64,000 nucleotides of DNA from assembly GCF_023277745.1 (NCBI RefSeq), contig NZ_CP086322.1, positions 496,001 to 560,000 of the forward strand, in the 5' to 3' direction. The DNA is from Streptomyces halobius. GTDB taxonomy: Bacteria > Actinomycetota > Actinomycetes > Streptomycetales > Streptomycetaceae. A model generated the notes under the pieces. The model had not been told where the DNA came from, searched no databases, and saw only the letters and a program-made list of their open reading frames with translations. Positions 41,767 to 50,221 of the stretch are shown here, in pieces (the first letter of the stretch is position 1; every line of letters starts with the position of its first letter). The translations under genes and the position numbers were made by a program.

Positions 41767-42800
41767 CCGGCCCCGCCCGGGTCCTCGTCACCGGAGGCAG
41801 CGGCTTCCTCGGCACCGAGATCTGCCGCCGGCTCATCGCCCGCGGAACCCGGACCCAGTCCCTCAGCCGTCGCCCCAGCGCCACGTTGGCCCGCCTCGGC
41901 GTCCACCAGCACCAAGGCGACCTCGTCGACCCCACCGCCGTGTCCCGGGCCGTCGCCGGCTGCGACGCCGTCATCCACACCGCGGCTCTCGCCGGCGTCA
42001 GCGGGCCGATGCGCCCGTACTGGATGACCAACGTCCACGGCACCCGCAACCTCCTCAAACAGTGCCGCGCACACGCCGTACGCACCCTCGTCCACACCTC
42101 CACCGCCAGCGTCGTCTTCCCCCCTGGCGGGCTGCGGAACGCCGACGAACGCATCCCCTACCCCGAGCGCCACCTGGCCGCCTACCCCTGGACCAAGGCA
42201 CGCGCCGAACAACTCGTGCTGGCCGCCAACCGCCCCGCCCTGGCCACCTGCTCCCTGCGCCCGCACATCATCTGGGGCCCCGGCGACCCCCACTTCCTGC
42301 CGGCCCTGCTGCGCGCGGTCCGCGGCCGCCGCCTGTTCATGCCCGGGGACGGCACCAACCTCGTCGACACCACCCACCTGCGCACCGCCGCCCACGCCCA
42401 CCTGCTCGCCCTGGACCTCCTCCACCAACGCCAACCCGTCGACGGCCGCGCCTACTTCATCACCCAGGACGATCCCCGTCCGCTGCGCATCATCGCCACG
42501 CTCTTCCTGGCGAGCACCGGGATCCGCGCCGAGTGGTGCTCCGTGCCCACGCGGCTGGCGCACGCGGCGGCCACGGTCCGCGACACGGCCGCGCACCTCG
42601 CCCGCACCACCGGCACGCGGGAACTGAGCCGCTTCCTGGTGGCCGAACTCGTCCAACCGCACTGGTTCGACATCTCCGCGGCCAAGCGGTGCCTCGGGTT
42701 CGTACCGCCGGTCGGCTTCTCGGAAGGAATCGCGGAGATGGCCGCGATGGAGCCGACCAGGGCGAAGTCGGCCAGGACGAGGGGGCGCCCGGCGCGATAG
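41763..42800 (+). CDS. oleD: OleD: NADPH-dependent 2-alkyl-3-ketoacid reductase
   Basis: 345 residues, extended short-chain dehydrogenase (3-beta-HSD/epimerase type). Rossmann motif LVTGGSGFLGTEICRR (10-17 core), NVHGTRNLL, and the active-site YPWTK (Tyr141, Lys145) with the preceding HTSTASVVF. OleD reduces the OleA product to the 2-alkyl-3-hydroxyacid used by OleC. The C-terminal half (about 200-340) is hydrophobic and substrate-binding, with FITQDDPRPLRIIATLFLAS. Last gene of the ole operon, overlapping oleC by ATGA and followed by a hairpin terminator. Not to be confused with the oleandomycin glycosyltransferase also called OleD. Confidence 0.9.
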   Translation: MTGPARVLVTGGSGFLGTEICRRLIARGTRTQSLSRRPSATLARLGVHQHQGDLVDPTAVSRAVAGCDAVIHTAALAGVSGPMRPYWMTNVHGTRNLLKQCRAHAVRTLVHTSTASVVFPPGGLRNADERIPYPERHLAAYPWTKARAEQLVLAANRPALATCSLRPHIIWGPGDPHFLPALLRAVRGRRLFMPGDGTNLVDTTHLRTAAHAHLLALDLLHQRQPVDGRAYFITQDDPRPLRIIATLFLASTGIRAEWCSVPTRLAHAAATVRDTAAHLARTTGTRELSRFLVAELVQPHWFDISAAKRCLGFVPPVGFSEGIAEMAAMEPTRAKSARTRGRPAR

Positions 42801-43157
42801 GCGGGCGGCCCTCGCGTGCGGCGCGCCTGAACTGCGGGGCGCTCTGCCCACGCTGGCCGGGGGCGTGGGCAGAACTCATGGACGCGGACCATGGTCAGGT
42901 AACGCGGCGTGGTAACCCCTCAGTCCGGGCGAGGTCTTGTGCCTGCCTCTCACCCTTGCCACGAACGGGAGAGGGCCGGATCGACAGCTCCCCGGAACTC
43001 TTGAGAATTTTCCGGACCGCGGCAGTGGGGCCGCCGCCTCCGCGCCTTTCCTACGGCCCAAGTCCGCACCGGTGCCCACCGAAACGAGCCCGGGTCGCAC
43101 CGGTGCGGTGTCGCGTAACCGGGCCCACTGCGCGGGCCCAGTGCCACGTCCCCGCCG
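42801..43157. other. Convergent intergenic region after the ole operon
   Basis: 357 bases between the ends of oleD and the P450 gene, containing the ole terminator (42843-42873). Two copies of the palindrome GCACCGGTGC occur near 43065-43110, and a GGGCCC-rich stem near 43130 may terminate the P450 transcript. No gene is seen. Confidence 0.5.
42843..42873 (+). terminator. Hairpin terminator of the ole operon
   Basis: TCTGCCCACGC (42843-42853) pairs with GCGTGGGCAGA (42863-42873) across a 9-base loop, 43 bases past the oleD stop. There is no T tract, as usual in this GC range. Confidence 0.75.
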
Positions 43158-44447
43158 CTACCGCAACCGCACCGGCAGGGACGCCAGCCGCCAGCTCCCG
43201 GGCAGGGGGACGCGCTCCAGAGCGTCCGGTTCCACGGCCAGTGATATGCCGGGGTAGTGCGAGAGCAGCCGGCCGAAGGCGACTTCGCCCTCCTGTCGCG
43301 CGAGCGTGGCGCCCAGGCAGTAGTGCATGCCATGGCCGAAGCCCACGTGGTTCTCGGCCTGGCCCACAGGGTGGCGGGTCACATCGAGGCGGTCGGGGTC
43401 GGAGTAGTGGCGGGGATCGAAGTTCGCCGAGACCAGGACCAGTTGCACCGCCTCGCCCTTGCTGATGCGGGTGCCGGCGAGGTCGATGTCCTCGGAGGCG
43501 TAGCGCAGCTGGGTCGCGTGCACCGGTCCGCACCAGCGCATCAGCTCATGGACGGCGCGCGGGAGAATCCCCGGGTCCGTCGTGACCAACCGCTGCTGGT
43601 CGGGGTGGGTGAGCAGAGCGGCCGTGCCATTGGCGATGAGGTGGGCGGTGGTCTCGTGGCCGGCCAGGACCAGGGTGAGGATCATGGTGACCATCTCGAC
43701 GTCGCTGAGCCGGCTGCCGTCGTCGTCATGCGTACGGACGAGCTCGCTGAGCAGGTCGTCGGTCAGCGCCTGGCGGCGTTCGCGGACCAGTTCGTGGATG
43801 TGGTCGATCATCGCCGGGAAGGTCCTGGCGAGCGCCTCCGGCTCCAGCGAGATGAGGTCGGCGCCCCATGCCCGCCACTGCGGGCGGTCCGCCTCAGGGA
43901 TGCCGACGAGCTCGCAGATGACCGTGATGGGCAGGGGATAGGCGAAGTGCTCGATGAGGTCGACGACGCCGTCCTCGGCATGCTCGGGCAGCCGGGCCAG
44001 CAGCTCGTCGGCGATCTGCTCGACCCGTGGGCGCAGGCCGGTGATCTTGCGTGCCGTGAAGGCCCGCGACACCAGACGGCGGAGCCGGGTGTGGTCAGGA
44101 GCGTCGCAGTTGAGTATCGAGCCCTCCATGTAGACGCGGAGGTGCTCGGGGATGCCCAACACCTCCACCATCCGCGACAGGGGGTCATCGCCCGGCTCGG
44201 TCCCGGCCACGGCCGGGTTGTTCGCGAACCGCTGGTCGCGCAGGACCTCGCGGACTTCCTCGAAGCGCGTCACGAACCATACGGGCGAGTCGTCGATGAA
44301 CCGGCCGCGGACGACGGGGCCCTGCTCGCGCAGCTTGCCGTAGCCGCTGAACGGGTCGTTCACCAGCTCGGGGTCCATGACGTTCGGCTCGCCCGGGTGC
44401 TTGCCGACGTGTGCGGCGAGCGGGGAGACAGCGGGTGCTTCGGACAT
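43158..44447 (-). CDS. Cytochrome P450 monooxygenase
   Basis: 429 residues, soluble bacterial class I P450 (CYP105/107-like size). Oxygen-binding I-helix motif LVLAGHETTAHLIANG, the ExxR motif in HELMRW, and the haem ligand in FGHGMHYCLGATLAR (Cys near 376). The N-terminal MSEAPAVSPLAAHVGKHPGE is hydrophilic, without a membrane anchor. GGAGGAG sits before ATG 44447. It lies 28 bases downstream of a tetR on the same strand, so the pair forms an operon. No ferredoxin or reductase gene is adjacent; redox partners must come from elsewhere. Its position next to oleABCD suggests oxidation of the hydrocarbon or lactone product (inference); independent xenobiotic metabolism is the alternative. Confidence 0.93.
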   Translation of the reverse strand: MSEAPAVSPLAAHVGKHPGEPNVMDPELVNDPFSGYGKLREQGPVVRGRFIDDSPVWFVTRFEEVREVLRDQRFANNPAVAGTEPGDDPLSRMVEVLGIPEHLRVYMEGSILNCDAPDHTRLRRLVSRAFTARKITGLRPRVEQIADELLARLPEHAEDGVVDLIEHFAYPLPITVICELVGIPEADRPQWRAWGADLISLEPEALARTFPAMIDHIHELVRERRQALTDDLLSELVRTHDDDGSRLSDVEMVTMILTLVLAGHETTAHLIANGTAALLTHPDQQRLVTTDPGILPRAVHELMRWCGPVHATQLRYASEDIDLAGTRISKGEAVQLVLVSANFDPRHYSDPDRLDVTRHPVGQAENHVGFGHGMHYCLGATLARQEGEVAFGRLLSHYPGISLAVEPDALERVPLPGSWRLASLPVRLR

Positions 44448-44475
44448 CGTTCGTTCTCCTCCACGTGTGGGGGGG

Positions 44476-45210
44476 TCAGTGGCGCAATTGCCGGCGCATT
44501 TCCTGTGCGCTGAGTTCTTCCAGGTGCTCGTAGAGCGCGATGATCTCGGGTGCGGCGGCGGCAGCGGCAGCGACCGCGGCATCCGTGCTGGAGCCGTCAT
44601 CAGGGGAATCGGAGCCCGTGCGGGTTTCCAGCGCGCCGCGGACCGTGTGAGCGAGGATGTCGGCCCGTATCTCCGCAGGGCCCGGGGCACGGTCGAAGAG
44701 CAGTGCCTCGGCCATGAAGAAGCCGGTCGCCATCGCCATCAGGGCATAGCGCTGATGGCTGACGTCGCTGTCGGTGCGCACCAGGCCGTGCTCGCGCAGC
44801 ACTTCAAGATGACGCTGCAGGACGCGCTCGCCCTCCGCCATCAGCCCCGCGAGTTCCTTCTTGGCTATGTCATTGAGCCGGCCCAGCACGTCGGAGTCAT
44901 CGGTGTAGACGGCACGCAGGACCGGCTCCTCCAGGAAGTCGCGGTAGTGCCCGTGCATCATCCGGCTCGGCAGAATCTCCAGGGGGTCGGCGCGCATACG
45001 CTCCAGCTCACGCCGCTGGCTACGCGCCTTGTACGTGAGCAAAACCGCCAGCAGCAGGGCGTCCTTCGTCCGCCAGTGCAGGTAGACAGTGCCCTTCCCG
45101 ACCTTGGCACGGCGGGCTATCTCATCGATCGTCACCCGCCGGTAGCCCCACGCCAGCAGCAACTCCCCCGCTGCCGCCAGGATGCGCTGCCCACGCTCCG
45201 CGTGCTCCAC
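44476..45210 (-). CDS. TetR family regulator, probable repressor of the P450 operon
   Basis: 244 residues. HTH near 5-52: RILAAAGELLLAWGYRRVTI, DEIARRAKVGKGTVYLHWRT. The C-terminal part is helical with a run of eight alanines (about 217-227) and ends AQEMRRQLRH. GTG 45210 is chosen because GGGGGAG lies 5 bases upstream. A longer reading from ATG 45279 would place the operator palindromes inside the coding region. It is transcribed with the P450 gene 28 bases downstream. Two palindromes just upstream indicate autoregulation. Confidence 0.9.
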   Translation of the reverse strand: MEHAERGQRILAAAGELLLAWGYRRVTIDEIARRAKVGKGTVYLHWRTKDALLLAVLLTYKARSQRRELERMRADPLEILPSRMMHGHYRDFLEEPVLRAVYTDDSDVLGRLNDIAKKELAGLMAEGERVLQRHLEVLREHGLVRTDSDVSHQRYALMAMATGFFMAEALLFDRAPGPAEIRADILAHTVRGALETRTGSDSPDDGSSTDAAVAAAAAAAPEIIALYEHLEELSAQEMRRQLRH

Positions 45211-45255
45211 AACCACTCCCCCGTGGCCTGCCCGGCCGCTGCCCCGCAACCCCCG

Positions 45256-45291
45256 TGACCAGATATCGAATCCGGTCATACAGTCACTGTA
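45256..45291. promoter_or_regulatory. Operator-like palindromes upstream of tetR-P450 operon
   Basis: TACAGTCACTGTA (45279-45291) is a perfect 6-1-6 palindrome. Beside it TGACC/GGTCA (45256-45260 and 45274-45278) form a second inverted repeat around a GATATC core. Both lie 45-82 bases before the chosen tetR start, the normal place for a TetR operator. Confidence 0.7.
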
Positions 45292-45520
45292 GGTCCGGCA
45301 ACACCCCGAAGAAAGCACCAAATCCGGCCAACGCGCGGCCTCGTCCCCGACCACTGCTGATGCCCCGTACCTCAGCGAGCAGAGGGACCACATGGTCGGC
45401 ACGGTGTGCGCCGGTGCTACGCGGGGCCGCCATACGCCGCACGCGCCCTTGACGCTCTTGACACTGCCGGTGGCCGGAGTCCATCCGTTGAACGGTCTAA
45501 TCGGCGTGACCGGCGCGGAC

Positions 45521-47047
45521 TCAGCCGACCGGCATCGCCGAGGCGTCCTTCTTGTCCAGAGGACCCGACCAGACACGCCGGGGCGGGCGGCCGACGAACC
45601 GTCCGAAGACCACCGCCGCCGCCGTGGCCGCCAGTACCCCCGGCACCATCTCGTAGATGCCCGACTGAAGCGGCCCGAGGAGCGGGTCGATGTGCTTCCA
45701 CGCCACAACGGTCACAGTCCCCGTCACGATGCCGGCCATCGCCCCGGCCCGCGTCATGCGGGGCCAGTAGAGCGACAGCAGGATCACCGGGCCGAAGGCG
45801 GCGCCGAAGCCCGCCCAGGCGTAGGCGACGATGTCCAGCACAGCGCCGCCGCTGAGGGCGATGACATACGCCACCAACGCGACGACCACCACCGTCGCAC
45901 GCGCCGCCAGCACCATCGCCGCATCCGACGCCTGCCGCTTGACGAACGCCCGGTAGAAGTCCTCGGTGAGGGCCATCGCCGAGACCAGCAGCTGACTGTC
46001 CGCCGTGGACTTGATCGCCGCCAGCACGGCGACCAGCAGAATTCCCGCAACCCACGGGTTGGCCAACTGGGCGCAGAGCGCGATGAAGACGGTCTCCGGA
46101 TTCTCCAGCGGCTGATCGAGCGCGGCGATTCCTACCAGGCCCACGAGCGACGCGCCCGCCAGCGCGACGACCACCCAGCCCACCCCGATACGACGGGCGA
46201 TGGAGACTTCGCGAGCGCTGCGGACACTCATGAAGCGGACCAGAATGTGCGGCTGGCCGAAATAGCCCATTCCCCATGCGAGCAGGGATATGACCGCCAC
46301 CGCGCCGAGCGGCTCACCGGACGTCCAACGGTCACCGTCGAAGGCGGCCTTGGCACCCAGGTCAAGAAGGGACGGACTCTTGTCGGTGATCCCCTCATGC
46401 AGCGCTCCGAACCCGCCCAGCATCATGATGCCGATCGCCGGCAGCGCCACCGCCACGCAGAACATCCATGTGGCCTGCACCGAATGCGTCACGCTCACCG
46501 CGCGAAAACCACCCAGTACGGTGTAGACGACAATCACCACCGCGAAGACCGTGAGAGCGAACTCGAATCCGCCCCCGAATATCCCCTCGAACAGCACACC
46601 GCCGGCGAGGAGACCACTGGCGACGTAGACGGTGAAGAACACGACGATGACGGTCGCCGAAAGCAGGCGCAGTATCCTGCTGCCGTCCTCGAACCGCTCC
46701 TCCAGATACGCCGACAGCGTCTTGGCGTCACCCGCCCGCTCGGTATACGTACGCAAACGGGGCGCGACCAGACGCCAATTCAGATACGTACCGACCGCCA
46801 GCCCCACGGCAATCCACGTGGCACCGATCCCGGCCGCATATACCGCCCCCGGCAACCCCAAGAACAACCAACCGGACATATCACTGGCGCCCGCCGACAA
46901 AGCCGCCACCGGCGCACTCAGCCGACGCCCGCCCAGAGCGAAATCAGAAAACGTCAACGTGTCCTGATACGTCCAGAAACCCACAGCCACCATGGCAAGC
47001 AGGAATATCCCGAATGTGATCATGACCGGTACGATCAGGAGTGTCAC
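45521..47047 (-). CDS. putP: Sodium:solute symporter, PutP (sodium/proline) type
   Basis: 508 residues, about 13 membrane helices of the SSS family. Conserved blocks are SDFALGGRRLSAPVAALSAG, ASDMSGWLFLGLPGAVYAAG (Na+-site helix 1), TLSAYLEERFE, GYFGQPHILVRFMSVRSARE and IKSTADSQLLVSAMALTEDF. These are the PutP-specific motifs, so Na+-coupled L-proline uptake is likely. GTG 47047 is preferred: GGGAG lies 5 bases upstream and the protein then starts directly in helix 1 (VTLLIVPVMITFGIFLLAM). Two alternatives lie further upstream. The gene is monocistronic, with a tetR-P450 operon downstream on the same strand. Confidence 0.93.
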   Translation of the reverse strand: MTLLIVPVMITFGIFLLAMVAVGFWTYQDTLTFSDFALGGRRLSAPVAALSAGASDMSGWLFLGLPGAVYAAGIGATWIAVGLAVGTYLNWRLVAPRLRTYTERAGDAKTLSAYLEERFEDGSRILRLLSATVIVVFFTVYVASGLLAGGVLFEGIFGGGFEFALTVFAVVIVVYTVLGGFRAVSVTHSVQATWMFCVAVALPAIGIMMLGGFGALHEGITDKSPSLLDLGAKAAFDGDRWTSGEPLGAVAVISLLAWGMGYFGQPHILVRFMSVRSAREVSIARRIGVGWVVVALAGASLVGLVGIAALDQPLENPETVFIALCAQLANPWVAGILLVAVLAAIKSTADSQLLVSAMALTEDFYRAFVKRQASDAAMVLAARATVVVVALVAYVIALSGGAVLDIVAYAWAGFGAAFGPVILLSLYWPRMTRAGAMAGIVTGTVTVVAWKHIDPLLGPLQSGIYEMVPGVLAATAAAVVFGRFVGRPPRRVWSGPLDKKDASAMPVG

Positions 47048-47603
47048 CACTGCTCCCTCTATGCAGCACAACCAGGCATTACAGGGGCCCTGGGCAGAGC
47101 CCACGCGGAGATCTTGGAGCGAGCACGCTCCGGCGCGAGCTGACAATACGGATCCGCCACCGGAAGCGGCACCCCTTCAACACATGTCCCGGCAACCACA
47201 GCCCCCACAAGCCCGGGACGGGGCCGGGTGCCCAGGACCATACCTGTCTCCCCGCCCAGGGGTATCCGAACGGCGACCATGAGGGCGACTCGGTCCGGGC
47301 GAGCGCGGTCAGAAAAGGGCGAAACAGCCGGTAAGGGAATGAAGCAGGGCGTGCGTGAATTCTCGGGTGGTTCAGGCAGAGGGAGAGCCGAACCACGCCT
47401 TGGCCGTGGAAGTTGAGCAGGCTTCCGGTGGTCGGTCGAGAAGCGGCCAGTGCCCGGCCGCGTCACCGCACAAAAGAATCTCGATCGCCCGGCCGTCCGC
47501 CGGGCGATCGAGACTCCCGCACGAGCACGATCAGCAGTGCGTCACCGTGCTGGCGACCGGGACGGGGCAATCCTCATCGTCGTTCCCGATCGGCCGATGT
47601 GCG
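47048..47603. other. Intergenic region with a terminator
   Basis: About 555 bases between the PutP start and the end of the I36-type gene. It contains the I36 terminator (47480-47512) and presumably the putP promoter. Other open frames look like GC-driven shadows; nothing else recognised. Confidence 0.5.
47480..47512 (-). terminator. Rho-independent terminator with T tract
   Basis: A perfect 14-bp stem (47480-47493 with 47499-47512) and 5-base loop cgtcc. On the minus strand it is followed by ATTCTTTTGT, a real T-rich tail that is rare in this GC range. It lies about 90 bases past the stop of the I36-type gene at 47604. Confidence 0.85.
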
Positions 47604-47984
47604 TCAACCGCGTTCGAGGCGGACGGAGTTGTACGGGGTGTAGTTGTAGTCGGCGTAAGTACCGGCCCGCTGGGCACCCTGGCAGCCGGTGCCGTTGCGG
47701 CCGGTGCAGTTACGGGCGATGGCACCGCCGGTCTGGTTGTTGAAGAACCGCTTGACGCCGTACTGGCCGCTGATGTTGTGGGCGCCGTAGGTGTACCACT
47801 TGTAGATGGGCTTGCCCCCGTTCCAGCTCGCGTTCGGGTACAGGCACACATACCCGGACGGGCAGCCGTGGGAGGCTGCTGCCTTCGGCGCGGCGTGAGC
47901 GCTTCCGGCGAGCGGCAGCACCGCAAGGCCGGCGAGCGCGGTGGTGGCCGCGACCGCCTTCACCTTCGCTTGGATCTGACGCAT
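47604..47984 (-). CDS. Secreted peptidase inhibitor I36-type protein
   Basis: 126 residues. Signal peptide MRQIQAKVKAVAATTALAGL to ...GSAHA, then a cysteine-bearing beta domain. HGCPSGYVCLYPNASWNGG is the opening beta-gamma-crystallin/I36 pattern (CPxGxVCLY...W.G). The remaining conserved features are YTYGAHNISGQYGVKRFFNN, NCTGRNGTGCQGAQRAGTYA and the closing NYTPYNSVRLERG. Four cysteines suggest two disulfides. The I36 family includes the Streptomyces metalloproteinase inhibitor SMI, but most members are untested. AGGGGGA lies about 8 bases before ATG 47984, and a strong terminator follows. Confidence 0.85.
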   Translation of the reverse strand: MRQIQAKVKAVAATTALAGLAVLPLAGSAHAAPKAAASHGCPSGYVCLYPNASWNGGKPIYKWYTYGAHNISGQYGVKRFFNNQTGGAIARNCTGRNGTGCQGAQRAGTYADYNYTPYNSVRLERG

Positions 47985-48203
47985 GAATGTTCCCCCTGAT
48001 GTTCCGTCGGTCGTTGGGCGGGTGCGGTCTCACACCCGCCCCACAGGATGCGCGGCCGGGCACCCGGAGACCAGGCTTTTCGGTACAGGCCGAATCCCAG
48101 GTCCGCCGGCTACGCGGCAACGGGACGGACGGAGCTTCCCTGGCGGCTTCGGCCAGTCGATTGTCAGTGGCCCGCGCTAGTGTCTGAAGCGGAGATCAAG
48201 AGC

Positions 48204-49532
48204 GTGACCACGAGCACCGATCACGAGGAGTGGCCGGGAGAAGTGGTCAGGAGAAGTGAGCAATCTCGCGGGGGGGAACAGCGGTTCATGGCTGGCTACT
48301 TGGGTGACAGCAGGCAGGGGAAGTACGCGAACGGAGGCCCGCCCCGGCGCCGGTTGGACGCGGCCTCGTTGCCGGGAGTGCTGAAACATCAACCGAGCCG
48401 GCGCTTTCTTGTCGAGGAGGGATTGCCTGAGGAGGGCGCCGACTTCCGCTTCACCGGACTCCGTGCGGGGCGACTGGAGCCCTTCTGTGCCGGTGAGGGC
48501 GACGAGGCGGTCATCATGGGTGACCGGCGGCTGCTGGTTCTCGGGGAGAGTTACTACTGGCAGGCATGGCTGGTGCTGGACGGCACGACGGGCGGCGTAC
48601 ATCTCGTCGCGTGGGAGAAGGATCTGCTGCGTCACGACCTCATCGCCTCGGGTCTTTCTGAACTGGCCGGGCTGATAGGGGAGATCGAGGCGGTGTCGGA
48701 AGCACCACGTGGCCTTGATCCATACGGAGGCCGGCGAGGTCCGGCGGTCGTCGCCGAGGTACGGCAGCAGGCCCGGGAGCGGATGCGTCGCCTTGACCCC
48801 GGGCTGTTCGCCGGTGGCCCCCAACCCGCCCACTGGGAAACGTCATTGCTGATCCGCGCGCTGCACTGGGGCGCGCGTCTCGGCGTACCGGACGAACTCG
48901 CCTATGTGCTCGACCCCGGCCTGATCGCGGAGACCGCCGAGGACGGCCGGGTGCACCGTTTCGCCCCGGAGGAACTGCCCTCCGGCCTCACGCACGAGCC
49001 GACCCGCCGCCTGCTCACGGAGATCGGGCTGCCGGTCAACGCCGACATCTTCGCGTTGCACGACGGACCGCTGCGCACCATGGCCGAGGTCCACTCCGCG
49101 CTCTTCGACACACCAGCGGACGAGGAGGGCGAGGAGGGCAAGAATCCGTACACCGAGCGTGGGTACCAGCGGAACTTCATCGCGCTGGGTTGGTGGACGC
49201 TCGACCTCGCAATGGCGCTGGACGGTGCCACCGGCCGCGTTGAGCTGCCGGACTGGTACGGCGAGGACGGGCCCGCGGCATATCTGCACCGGGACATATC
49301 GGCCCTGCTCTACGCGTGCTGGACGTACCAGCAGCTGCGGAAGGAGTGGGAGCGGTGGGACGTGGGGGCGGGCGGAAAGCCCGGCGACTGGGCGGTGTTC
49401 ACACCGCAAGAGCTGCTGGCGAACCGCGTCGAAGACCTGGTCGAAGCGGTCGACCCGGAGGCGTTCGCCACGTCCGGGCACTCCTGGCGGCAGCTGGCCG
49501 ATGACCCGCACACCGGGGGGCTGCTCGGCTAA
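48204..49532 (+). CDS. Tandem SUKH-4-like protein (immunity-type)
   Basis: About 442 residues in two homologous halves. Half one (about 45-240) starts LPGVLKHQPSRRFLVEEGLP and continues with RRLLVLGESYYWQAWLVLDG. Half two (about 255-440) starts LPSGLTHEPTRRLLTEIGLP and continues IALGWWTLDLAMALDGATGR. Repetition of LPxxLxHxPxRRxLxExGLP plus the later hydrophobic strand and Asp-Gly turn is the SUKH-4 pattern seen in many Streptomyces proteins. Some of these neutralise polymorphic toxins; others are stand-alone. No toxin gene is adjacent. The start is uncertain: GTG 48204 has GGAG 9 bases upstream; GTG 48180 and ATG 48289 (GGGGGGAA upstream) are alternatives. Confidence 0.7.
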   Translation: MTTSTDHEEWPGEVVRRSEQSRGGEQRFMAGYLGDSRQGKYANGGPPRRRLDAASLPGVLKHQPSRRFLVEEGLPEEGADFRFTGLRAGRLEPFCAGEGDEAVIMGDRRLLVLGESYYWQAWLVLDGTTGGVHLVAWEKDLLRHDLIASGLSELAGLIGEIEAVSEAPRGLDPYGGRRGPAVVAEVRQQARERMRRLDPGLFAGGPQPAHWETSLLIRALHWGARLGVPDELAYVLDPGLIAETAEDGRVHRFAPEELPSGLTHEPTRRLLTEIGLPVNADIFALHDGPLRTMAEVHSALFDTPADEEGEEGKNPYTERGYQRNFIALGWWTLDLAMALDGATGRVELPDWYGEDGPAAYLHRDISALLYACWTYQQLRKEWERWDVGAGGKPGDWAVFTPQELLANRVEDLVEAVDPEAFATSGHSWRQLADDPHTGGLLG

Positions 49533-49593
49533 TGGCGGCGGACGGTTCGTGTCGGGCCCCAGCCTGCCGAGTTGGTGAAGGGAGGTCACGTGG

Positions 49594-50217
49594 TCACGAT
49601 CGCGAGCCGGTGGCGGAGTCCCATGTGGCGAGAGCTTCCCGCAGTCGGGCAGGGGTGGTGAAGAGGTGGCCGTGCATGCCGGTTGCCTCGGCGGCCCGGA
49701 TGTTTTCCTGACGGTCGTCGACGAAGAAGATGTGCTCCGGTTCGGTGTGCAGGGCCTCCTGGCACCACCTGTAGGAGCGAGGGTCGGGTTTGGCGTGGCC
49801 GATACGGCAGGAGAACGCGCGTATCGCGAAGTGCTGGAGCCAGGGGTGGTGTTCTTCGTAGTGGACGGCCAGTTCCTCGGGGATGTTGGACAGCAGCGCG
49901 ATCCGCCTCCCTGCTGCCGCGAGCTCCTCCACCAGGGAAACCATGGTGTCGTCAACGGCGCTCCAGCCGGCGATGTCGGCCTCGACGAGTTCCGCGGTCC
50001 GGTGGCCGTCGAAGCGGACACCCAGGGAGTCGGCCACCCGTCGCCAGTACCCCGGCCCGGTCAGCTCGCCGCGGTCGTAGGGCGGGCGCAGCGCCCAGTA
50101 GGCGTCCCAGAAAGCCGGGCCGGGCACACCCGCCGTGCGGACCAGCCGGTTCTTCCCGGCCGTGGACTGATGCTGAGCGATGACGCCGAACAGGTCGAAG
50201 AGCACGGTGCCGGTCAC
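49594..50217 (-). CDS. HAD superfamily hydrolase (subfamily IA, YihX-like)
   Basis: 207 residues. Motif I VLFDLFGVIAQ (Asp8 nucleophile; the usual second Asp is Phe, as in YihX-type phosphatases), motif II LLSNIPEEL, motif III lysine in GHAKPDPRSY, motif IV HIFFVDDRQENIRAAEATGM. The cap is alpha-helical (about 18-90). It probably dephosphorylates a sugar phosphate. The GTG start at 50217 follows the deoR stop by 4 bases, so the two form an operon, and the divergent MFS gene completes a sugar-type locus (regulator, transporter, phosphatase). Confidence 0.9.
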   Translation of the reverse strand: MTGTVLFDLFGVIAQHQSTAGKNRLVRTAGVPGPAFWDAYWALRPPYDRGELTGPGYWRRVADSLGVRFDGHRTAELVEADIAGWSAVDDTMVSLVEELAAAGRRIALLSNIPEELAVHYEEHHPWLQHFAIRAFSCRIGHAKPDPRSYRWCQEALHTEPEHIFFVDDRQENIRAAEATGMHGHLFTTPARLREALATWDSATGSRS

Positions 50218-50221
50218 GGGG

